Of a stretch of 7,209 bases of DNA, positions 1 through 5,566 are shown in pieces. This DNA comes from Treponema sp. (lineage in GTDB: Bacteria > Spirochaetota > Spirochaetia > Treponematales > Breznakiellaceae), in the NCBI GenBank assembly GCA_031278755.1, contig JAITJV010000167.1, positions 1 through 7,209 of the forward strand, written 5' to 3'. How positions within the stretch are numbered: position 1 is the first letter of the stretch; every line of letters starts with the position of its first letter. The translations under genes and the position numbers were made by a program. The notes beneath the pieces are model-generated. The model was not told where the DNA came from and made no database searches. It saw only the letters and a list, made by a program, of their open reading frames with translations.

Positions 1-1
1 C

Positions 2-2317
2 CCCTTAAGCGGCGCCGTCCGTTTTTCCACGGGCTTTCTTGATCCGAAGGAATGGAAGGCGTCATGGATCTGCGCCCCGACGGCGTCCGATGTAAACCCC
101 CTTTTCCGCCGGGAATTCAGCCTGACAAAAACCCCGCGCCGCGCCCGGCTTTTTATCTGCGGCCTCGGTTACTATGAGGCGTACATCAACGGGGAAAAAG
201 CGGGGGACAGGCTGCTTGCCCCCAGTTGGACGGATTTCAGCAAACGGGTGTGCTATATCGCCCATGACGTTACTTCCATGCTTAAAGAACACAACGCCGT
301 CGGGATTTTGCTTGGCGCGGGGTGGTACACCAACGTTTACAACAGGCCGCGCCCCACATTTATTGCCCAGCTTGTTGTGGAATATACAGACGGAAGCGGA
401 GAAACAATTGCGTCCTCCGTCCGCAACGGGTGGTATGTCAACAATGACGGCCCCATGAGGAAAGCAAGCATCTACACAGGCGAAGTATACGACGCCCGTC
501 AGGAAAAAAAAGGCTGGGCCGAATTTGGCTTTGATATGAAAACGCCCGCTAACGGCGTTTGGCTTCCTGTCATCGAAACGGAGCCTCCCGCCGGAAGCCT
601 CGTTCCCATGGCGGAAGAACCGATACGCGCGATAGGCTGCCTGCCCCCGGAGTCGCTCGCTACGCCGCCCGGCGGGGAAACGGTCGTTGACTTCGGGCAA
701 AACATTGCCGGCGTCATACGCCTTAAAATGAACTGCCCCCGCGGTACCCACGTTAAAATCCGTTACGCCGAACTGCTGCGGAAAGACGGCGGCCTTAACA
801 TGGACAATCTGCGCTTTGCCCTGCAAGCCGATGAGTATACCGCGCGGGGCGGCGGGGAAGAATACACGCCCCGCTTTACCTACCACGGCTTCCGTTACGC
901 CGAAGTCTCCGGGCTTCCCGGCCTTAAAGCGGATGACGTTAAGGCGGTGATAGTCCGCAACGACGTCTCCGTGAGGGGGCGTTTTAACAGCGGCAATGAA
1001 CTTCTTAACCGCATACAAAAAATCTGCGTATGGACGGAAAGCAACAACCTTCACGGCGTACCCACGGACTGCCCCCAGCGGGACGAGCGCCTCGGGTGGC
1101 TCAACGATCTTACCGTACGGGCCGAAGAAGCGGTCTACAATTTTGACATGAGCCGGTTCTACCGGAAATTCCTCGTGGATATAGCCGACGAGCAGGGGGC
1201 GAAAACAGGCGCCGTCACCGACACGGCGCCGTACCGGCATTACGGGGGGCAGCCCGCCGACGCGGTGTGTTCCAGCTATCTGATCCTGCCCTGGCTTCTC
1301 TATATGCACCACGGAGACAGGCAGGGGCTTGAACGGCATTACCGGGGCCTTGCCGCGTGGACGGCCTACCTTGAAAGCCAGTGCGAAGACGGGATAGTCG
1401 GTTACAGTTACTACGGCGACTGGGCGGCGCCCATCGCGGGAAATGACGTAAACAGCGCGGGCGCGGGCGCGGTATCGGCCATTACCCCCGGACGGCTCAT
1501 GTCCACGGGATTTTTGTACCTGAACGCCCGCCTCATGGCAAAGATCGGGCGCGTCCTCGGCAAAAATGAGGACGCCGGGCGCTATGACAGGCTGGCGGAG
1601 ACATGCGGCGAGGCCCTGAACAAAACCTTCCTTAACCGTGAAAAGGGTTATTATGGCTCCAACAGCCAGGCGTCGAACGTTTTTATGCTGTATCTGGGCG
1701 TGGCGCCGGAAGAATTCCGCGGCGCCGTCGTGCGGAATCTGGTAAAGGACATACGCGATCACGACGTCCATCTGACGACGGGCAATCTCTGTTCGCGGTA
1801 TATCTTCGACGTTCTCTCCGACAACGGGCACATCGATCTGGCTTTTGAGCTTGCAACGCAGACAACGTACCCAAGCTGGGGCTATATGCTCGCAAACGGG
1901 GCCACCACTACCTGGGAACGCTGGGAATACGTCGACTCAGGCCCGCTTTTGGGCATGGCTTCGCACGATCATCCCATGTACGCAACCATAAGCGGCTGGT
2001 TTTATTCGTACCTTTTGGGCATACGGCCCCTTGAAGCCGGTTTCGGCAGTTTCACCTTCAAGCCGTATATTCCAAAAGCCCTCCCGTGCGTTGACGGTTC
2101 GGTAAAAACCGTAAAGGGGGACATACAGGCCGGCTGGAAGCAGGAAAAGGGCGGAGTCAGAATGAATATCACCGTACCCTTTAATTCACTCTGCCGCGCG
2201 GTACTTCCCCTTAAAGGCTCAGTTGTGGTAAACAATGAGAAGCGGGAAATGCAAAGCCAAAATGGTGAAGCATATATTGTTTTGGAAAGCGGCCGGTATG
2301 ATATAATGAACACATAA
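2..2317 (+). CDS. Alpha-L-rhamnosidase, glycoside hydrolase family 78 (5' end outside window)
   Basis: The enzyme hydrolyses terminal alpha-L-rhamnosyl bonds of plant glycans or glycosides by an inverting mechanism. The frame is open from base 2, giving 771 visible residues. The family layout starts with a linker (FSTGFLDPKEWKASWI) that normally follows an N-terminal Fn3-like domain, so roughly 100 or more residues are probably missing. Then come the N-terminal beta domain (about residues 30-200, FRREFSL and GLGYYEAYINGEKAGD), the concanavalin-like domain (from about 228, VVDFGQNIAGVIRL), the (alpha/alpha)6 catalytic barrel (about 330-650) and the C-terminal beta domain (from about 673, GIRPLEAGFGSFTFKP). 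The general-acid motif DCPQRDERLGW starts at visible residue 356. Glu639 in TTTWERWEY fits the catalytic base. A GTG at 248 gives an in-frame 689-codon frame but lies inside the N-terminal domain, so it is not the start. A signal peptide cannot be judged, so location is unknown. The family is secure; the exact substrate is not. Confidence 0.95.
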   Translation, partial: PLSGAVRFSTGFLDPKEWKASWICAPTASDVNPLFRREFSLTKTPRRARLFICGLGYYEAYINGEKAGDRLLAPSWTDFSKRVCYIAHDVTSMLKEHNAVGILLGAGWYTNVYNRPRPTFIAQLVVEYTDGSGETIASSVRNGWYVNNDGPMRKASIYTGEVYDARQEKKGWAEFGFDMKTPANGVWLPVIETEPPAGSLVPMAEEPIRAIGCLPPESLATPPGGETVVDFGQNIAGVIRLKMNCPRGTHVKIRYAELLRKDGGLNMDNLRFALQADEYTARGGGEEYTPRFTYHGFRYAEVSGLPGLKADDVKAVIVRNDVSVRGRFNSGNELLNRIQKICVWTESNNLHGVPTDCPQRDERLGWLNDLTVRAEEAVYNFDMSRFYRKFLVDIADEQGAKTGAVTDTAPYRHYGGQPADAVCSSYLILPWLLYMHHGDRQGLERHYRGLAAWTAYLESQCEDGIVGYSYYGDWAAPIAGNDVNSAGAGAVSAITPGRLMSTGFLYLNARLMAKIGRVLGKNEDAGRYDRLAETCGEALNKTFLNREKGYYGSNSQASNVFMLYLGVAPEEFRGAVVRNLVKDIRDHDVHLTTGNLCSRYIFDVLSDNGHIDLAFELATQTTYPSWGYMLANGATTTWERWEYVDSGPLLGMASHDHPMYATISGWFYSYLLGIRPLEAGFGSFTFKPYIPKALPCVDGSVKTVKGDIQAGWKQEKGGVRMNITVPFNSLCRAVLPLKGSVVVNNEKREMQSQNGEAYIVLESGRYDIMNT
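2299..2307 (+). promoter_or_regulatory. Putative extended -10 promoter for the RpiB-like gene
   Basis: TGATATAAT at 2299-2307 is a perfect extended -10 (TGN followed by TATAAT). It overlaps the last codons of the rhamnosidase gene. The best -35 candidates nearby are poor (TTGTTT at 2277-2282 with a 19-base spacer), but extended -10 promoters tolerate this. Transcription would start near 2314 and give a leader of about 40 bases carrying the Shine-Dalgarno at 2342. It is inferred from sequence only; read-through from the rhamnosidase gene is equally possible. Confidence 0.45.
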
Positions 2318-2341
2318 AGAATTGCCGGGCGATTCAAATAC

Positions 2342-2346
2342 GGAGG
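2342..2346 (+). promoter_or_regulatory. Shine-Dalgarno of the RpiB-like gene
   Basis: GGAGG lies seven bases before the ATG at 2354. It fixes the start codon and shows that this genome uses canonical Shine-Dalgarno initiation, in contrast to iorA and iorB downstream, which have none. Confidence 0.85.
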
Positions 2347-2353
2347 CAGAAAA

Positions 2354-2929
2354 ATGAAGACGGTCAAAGACAAGTACGTTCTGGTTGGCGCTGATTTTGC
2401 GGGTTTTCCGCTCAAGGAAGCGGTGGTCGGGCACCTTAAATCAAAAGGATGGAATATAACGGACATAGGCGTAAAGTCCGCGGACGAAGAGAACCCGGAA
2501 ATGTTCCACCGCATAGGCCTCAAAGCCGGCGCGAAGATTGCCGAGGGCGAATTTGAACGGGCCCTGCTTTTCTGCGGTACGGGCATGGGCATACATATAG
2601 CGGCAAGCAAGTGCCCGCATGTTCATTGCGGCGTGGTTGAAAGCGTGCCGGCGGCGCTCAGGGCCATTACCGGAAACGGCGTCAATGTTCTTGCCATGGG
2701 CGCGTTTTACGTGGCTCCCCAGATGGGAATGGATATTGCCGACGCCTTCCTTGAACACGATCTCGGCGGCGGCTACGAAGACTGGAAGAATTTTTATGAA
2801 TTCCACAAACTGGCCATTGATGAGCTTGAGGCGTTCAACTATGAGGAATTCAAAAAGAACGGGTTTGAGGTAAAAAAACTGGGGGAAGTGGATCTCGCGT
2901 CCCCCAAATACGGCGTTCTTGCAAAATAG
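2354..2929 (+). CDS. RpiB/LacA/LacB-family sugar-phosphate isomerase, divergent
   Basis: This 191-residue cytoplasmic protein has the fold signatures of the ribose-5-phosphate isomerase B / galactose-6-phosphate isomerase family: VGADFAGFPLK at 11-21, CGTGMGIHIAASK at 74-86 with the proton-transfer Cys74 and Thr76, and NVLAMGA at 111-117. Several family active-site positions differ. The Asp-His pair of E. coli RpiB (Asp9-His10) is Asp14-Phe15, the His-Asn (His99) is Gly107-Asn108, and the Tyr of the DYP segment is Asn47. The chain is about 40 residues longer than the usual 145-150, with an acidic/aromatic tail (KNFYEFHKLAIDELEAFNYE). Ribose-5-phosphate is therefore doubtful as substrate; another sugar phosphate is more likely. 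It follows the rhamnosidase by 36 bases, so a role with the released sugar is possible but unproven. The start is set by GGAGG. Family call is firm; the reaction is open. Confidence 0.88.
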   Translation: MKTVKDKYVLVGADFAGFPLKEAVVGHLKSKGWNITDIGVKSADEENPEMFHRIGLKAGAKIAEGEFERALLFCGTGMGIHIAASKCPHVHCGVVESVPAALRAITGNGVNVLAMGAFYVAPQMGMDIADAFLEHDLGGGYEDWKNFYEFHKLAIDELEAFNYEEFKKNGFEVKKLGEVDLASPKYGVLAK

Positions 2930-3061
2930 AACATAAAGGGAATTTATCTCAACCTTTTCAGACTGCGTGAAGCGCCGGCGGCCTGCCGCATTCGCGGGTT
3001 TTTGCGTCACTTTGCACCGCAAAAACCGCGGTTGACGGGCTGCTTTGGCGGTTTGCAGAGC

Positions 3062-3084
3062 AAAAATCGCCGCAGGCGGTTTTT
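3062..3084. terminator. Likely intrinsic, potentially bidirectional terminator after the RpiB-like gene
   Basis: AAAAATCGCC at 3062-3071 pairs with GGCGGTTTTT at 3075-3084 around a GCA loop, with one G-U pair. This gives a short GC stem followed by five U on the plus strand. The mirrored A-tract would serve the minus strand as well. It lies 133 bases after the RpiB-like stop and before iorA, a sensible place to separate the two transcription units. The GC stem is only about five pairs, so efficiency may be modest. Confidence 0.55.
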
Positions 3085-3116
3085 CAGGGTTTTATGCGCG
3101 GGGCGCGGCAAACTGC

Positions 3117-3146
3117 TAGTCAAAAAACCGCCCCTTTTTGTATACT
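3117..3146 (+). promoter_or_regulatory. Putative leaderless promoter of iorA
   Basis: TATACT at 3141-3146 (5/6 to the -10 consensus) is separated from TAGTCA at 3117-3122 (4/6 to TTGACA) by 18 bases. The iorA ATG is at 3154, seven bases after the hexamer, which is where transcription should begin. No Shine-Dalgarno is present between hexamer and ATG. The -35 is weak; the call rests mainly on the -10 and its repetition before iorB. Confidence 0.5.
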
Positions 3147-3153
3147 TGCGTTC

Positions 3154-4827
3154 ATGAATGGTGATACAGAGACCCAGGCCCTTCTGGGGGACGAGGCTGT
3201 TTCGCTCGCCGCGCTTCACGCGGGGATCAGCGCGGCCTACGGGTACCCCGGCACTCCTTCGACGGAGATCATGGAATATCTCATGGCCGAATGTGAAAAA
3301 GACGGAAGGGGAAACGACGCCCCCAGGGCGGCCTGGTGCGCTAACGAAAAGACGGCCCTTGAAGCGGGCCTTGGGGCTTCTTTCGCGGGACGCAGATCTA
3401 TCATTACCATGAAGCACGTGGGCCTTAATGTGGCCGCCGATCCTTTAATAAACGGCGCCCTTCTGGGGATTAAGGGCGGGCTTGTGATTGCCGCCGCCGA
3501 TGATCCGGGCATGCACAGTTCCCAGAACGAACAGGATTCGCGCTTTTACGCCTCTTTTGCCATGATCCCCTGCCTTGAACCGCGGAGCCAGCAGGAAGCG
3601 TACGACATGGCCCGCGAAGCCTTTGACCTGTCGGAACGTTTCCACGCGCCTGTGATGCTGCGGCTCACGACCCGCCTTTCCCACGCCCGCTCCGCGGTGA
3701 TCCCTTCTCCCCCGCGCGGGCGGAATCCCCTTTCAAAAATGGAAGACAAAAGACAGTGGATGCTGCTCCCCGTATTCGCCCGGAAAAATTACGCTTCCCT
3801 CATAGAAAAGCAAAAGGAATTTGAAGCGTGGTCCGCGTCCCATCCCGCAAACAGGATCGACAACGCGTCTTCGACTGACGGCCGGGCCGTGATCACGTCG
3901 GGCCTTGCCGGCAATTACTACGACGAAAACCTTCCCGATCTTGCGGCGCAAAGGGGCCTTCCTTCCCGCCTTCATATAGGGGTCTATCCCCTTCCCCTTG
4001 AAACGATACGCACCTTCTGCGCGGGGAAAAAGCAGGTGCTGGTAATCGAAGAAGGCCAGCCTTTTATTGAAGATCGCCTGAGAGGCATACTGCCCCAGGG
4101 CATGGAAATTCTGGGGCGGCGCGGCATGAACGCGCCGGTTCCCCGCACCGGAGAACTTGACCCCGACAATGTACGCTCCGCGTTGGGGCTTCCGCCGCGG
4201 CGCAGCGTGCTGGACGTCCTGCGGACAAGGCCCGGGGATTTACCGGGAAGACCGCCCCAGCTCTGCGCGGGCTGCCCCCACGCAGACAGCTATGAAACGA
4301 TAAACAGGGCCGCCGCGGAACTGGACAACAGCCCCGGCCGTCCCCTGGTCAGCGTCAATTCCGACATAGGATGTTATTCGCTGGGGGCTTCCCCGCCCTA
4401 CTCGGCCGTTGAATCAATTGTCTGCATGGGCGCAAGCGTGGGCATGGCCAGGGGCGCGGCCGACGCGGGAATTCCCTATGCCTTCGCCGTCATAGGCGAC
4501 TCCACTTTTATCCACTCAGGCGTCGCCGGCCTCATTGACGCGGTAGAAGCGGACACCCCCATGACCCTTGTCATTCTGGACAACTCAATCGTCGCAATGA
4601 CGGGCTGCCAGCCCACCGCGTTTCCTTCGGCAAAGCTGAAGCCCCTCATTCTGGGAACGGGGCTTGACCCCGCCCATTACCTTGAGCTTGAGGCAAAGAA
4701 ACAGCTCGTCGAGGAAAACGCCGCAAAGCTCAAAAAGGAAGCCCTGCACAGGGGCCTTTCGGTGGTGGTCTTCAGGCGGGAATGCCTTGAAGCCGCGCGG
4801 AAACGGCTCAGGGCCGCGAAGAAATAA
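3154..4827 (+). CDS. iorA: Indolepyruvate oxidoreductase alpha subunit, short form lacking the ferredoxin domain
   Basis: With IorB this thiamine-diphosphate enzyme converts arylpyruvate + CoA to arylacetyl-CoA + CO2 with reduction of an electron carrier, or the reverse. The 557 residues comprise the pyrimidine-binding domain (LLGDEAVSLAALHAGISAAY, YGYPGTPSTEI), a middle domain, and the ThDP/Mg domain with CAGCPH at 371-376, DIGCYSLGA around Cys407 and GDS at 448-450 leading to Asn477 (ILDNSIVAMTG). Typical IorA is about 600 residues and ends in a two-cluster ferredoxin domain; this one stops 13 residues after RREC (Cys544). Cys371, Cys374, Cys407 and Cys544 resemble the single-cluster ligand set of KorB-type subunits, so a proximal [4Fe-4S] cluster may remain (inference). 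The frame opens 20 codons earlier at 3094, but homology begins at MNGDTETQALLG and the -10 at 3141 lies inside that extension, so I chose 3154. It is soluble and cytoplasmic. Confidence 0.92.
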   Translation: MNGDTETQALLGDEAVSLAALHAGISAAYGYPGTPSTEIMEYLMAECEKDGRGNDAPRAAWCANEKTALEAGLGASFAGRRSIITMKHVGLNVAADPLINGALLGIKGGLVIAAADDPGMHSSQNEQDSRFYASFAMIPCLEPRSQQEAYDMAREAFDLSERFHAPVMLRLTTRLSHARSAVIPSPPRGRNPLSKMEDKRQWMLLPVFARKNYASLIEKQKEFEAWSASHPANRIDNASSTDGRAVITSGLAGNYYDENLPDLAAQRGLPSRLHIGVYPLPLETIRTFCAGKKQVLVIEEGQPFIEDRLRGILPQGMEILGRRGMNAPVPRTGELDPDNVRSALGLPPRRSVLDVLRTRPGDLPGRPPQLCAGCPHADSYETINRAAAELDNSPGRPLVSVNSDIGCYSLGASPPYSAVESIVCMGASVGMARGAADAGIPYAFAVIGDSTFIHSGVAGLIDAVEADTPMTLVILDNSIVAMTGCQPTAFPSAKLKPLILGTGLDPAHYLELEAKKQLVEENAAKLKKEALHRGLSVVVFRRECLEAARKRLRAAKK

Positions 4828-4855
4828 GAAAGCGCAGTTAACGCTGATCCTTTTA

Positions 4856-4937
4856 GCCGGGCCGCCCGGGTTTCCCGGTACGCGCCGCCGGCCCGGCCGC
4901 AAACAACACAGGAAGCGCGGCGGATTTATGCGCCGCG
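4856..4937 (+). other. GC-rich double hairpin between iorA and iorB
   Basis: GCCGGGCCG at 4856-4864 pairs perfectly with CGGCCCGGC at 4889-4897. Inside it CCGGG/CCCGG (4866-4870 with 4874-4878) closes on a TTT loop. A second hairpin follows: CGCGGCG at 4916-4922 with CGCCGCG at 4931-4937, eight-base loop. Neither is followed by a U-tract, so they do not look like intrinsic terminators. They could stabilise the 3' end of iorA mRNA, separate the two genes' expression, or be a repeat-type element. Confidence 0.5.
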
Positions 4938-4950
4938 GCGTGTTCCGTCC

Positions 4951-4979
4951 TTGTGAAAAGACGGGAAAACCGCTATAAT
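4951..4979 (+). promoter_or_regulatory. Putative leaderless promoter of iorB-paaK
   Basis: TTGTGA at 4951-4956 (4/6 to consensus), a 17-base spacer, and a perfect TATAAT at 4974-4979. The iorB ATG follows eight bases later at 4988, so the predicted transcription start falls at or within about two bases of the start codon. CACACTC between hexamer and ATG contains no Shine-Dalgarno. This is the strongest promoter candidate in the window and would drive iorB and the overlapping paaK. Confidence 0.65.
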
Positions 4980-4987
4980 ACACACTC

Positions 4988-5566
4988 ATGAAATGCGACG
5001 TTATACTGGCCGGCGTGGGCGGACAGGGGGTCCTTTCCGTTGCGGCGATCATTGCAAAGGCGGCGGCGGCCTCCGGCCTCGCCGTCAGGCAGTCCGAAGT
5101 ACACGGCATGGCCCAGCGCGGGGGGGCGGTATCGGCCCATCTCCGCCTTTCGGACGGTGAAATAGCAGGCGACCTTGTGCCGCGGGGAGGGGCGGATCTT
5201 ATCATCTCGATGGAGCCGCTTGAAAGCCTCCGTTATGCGCAGTGGCTTTCCCCGGACGGCGCGCTGGTGACCGCCGCGGAACCTTTCGTCAACATAGGCG
5301 ATTATCCGGCGTCCGAAGAAATCATCGGGGCAATAGGGGCCTTTCCCTTCGCCCGCATTGTCAATGCCGCGGAAATGGCAAAAGAAGCGGGGCTTGCAAG
5401 GGCGGTCAACATGGTCATGGTCGGGGCGGCCTCCCCCTTCCTTCCCCTTAAAAGCGAGGCGCTGGAGAAGACAATAGCGGCCGCCTTTGCATCCAAGGCG
5501 GGCGCCGCGGAAGCAAACATAAGGGCCTTCGGCCTCGGGCGCAGGGCTGCGGGAAACGCCGCATGA
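4988..5566 (+). CDS. iorB: Indolepyruvate oxidoreductase beta subunit
   Basis: IorB is the gamma-type (POR) subunit of 2-oxoacid:ferredoxin oxidoreductases and pairs with IorA to form the arylpyruvate oxidoreductase. The 192 residues match the family's usual length. They start directly with the hallmark ILAGVGGQGVL (residues 6-16), followed by SEVHGMAQRGGAVSAHLRL (about 36-54), GGADLIISMEPLESLR (about 67-82) and a C-terminal helical part (VNMVMVGAASPFLPL). ATG 4988 is the only sensible start because the conserved motif follows at once. The gene begins 160 bases after iorA, with its own promoter-like sequence, and its stop overlaps the paaK start as ATGA (5563-5566). No signal peptide, cysteine cluster or truncation is seen. 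Confidence 0.95.
   Translation: MKCDVILAGVGGQGVLSVAAIIAKAAAASGLAVRQSEVHGMAQRGGAVSAHLRLSDGEIAGDLVPRGGADLIISMEPLESLRYAQWLSPDGALVTAAEPFVNIGDYPASEEIIGAIGAFPFARIVNAAEMAKEAGLARAVNMVMVGAASPFLPLKSEALEKTIAAAFASKAGAAEANIRAFGLGRRAAGNAA

Larger units (their letters stand above)
2930..3153. other. Intergenic spacer with alternating inverted-repeat arms
   Basis: No convincing gene lies here. The spacer holds six short arms that alternate between a GGCGGTTTTT-like word and its complement: A 2993-3006, B 3018-3030, C 3047-3056, D 3060-3071, E 3075-3084 and F 3123-3132. A pairs with B (10 bp plus a bulged G, 11-base loop), D with E (terminator-like), and E with F (perfect 10 bp). C can pair with B or D with small bulges, so several folds are mutually exclusive. 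The spacer ends in the iorA promoter. Confidence 0.6.

Noticed and set aside
174..458. A 94-codon plus-strand frame inside the rhamnosidase gene
   Set aside because: It overlaps the conserved N-terminal domain of GH78 in another frame and has low-complexity, arginine/proline-rich composition.
62..1831. A 589-codon open frame on the minus strand opposite the rhamnosidase
   Set aside because: It is fully antisense to a clearly conserved GH78 gene, shows no recognisable domain, and long antisense frames are expected from GC-biased third positions.
2441..3022. A 193-codon minus-strand frame opposite the RpiB-like gene
   Set aside because: It is antisense to a conserved gene, with no family signature and no Shine-Dalgarno that I could see.
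3094..3153. A 20-codon N-terminal extension of IorA from the upstream ATG
   Set aside because: Its residues do not resemble IorA, no Shine-Dalgarno precedes 3094, and the likely -10 hexamer lies within it.
4664..4978. A plus-strand frame that could have been a displaced ferredoxin domain of IorA
   Set aside because: Its translation (ending around KTGKPL) has no CxxCxxC pattern, so it does not rescue the missing domain.
4585..5205. A 206-codon minus-strand frame across the iorA-iorB gap
   Set aside because: It is antisense to two conserved genes and their promoter, rich in Arg/Pro, and has no recognisable motif.
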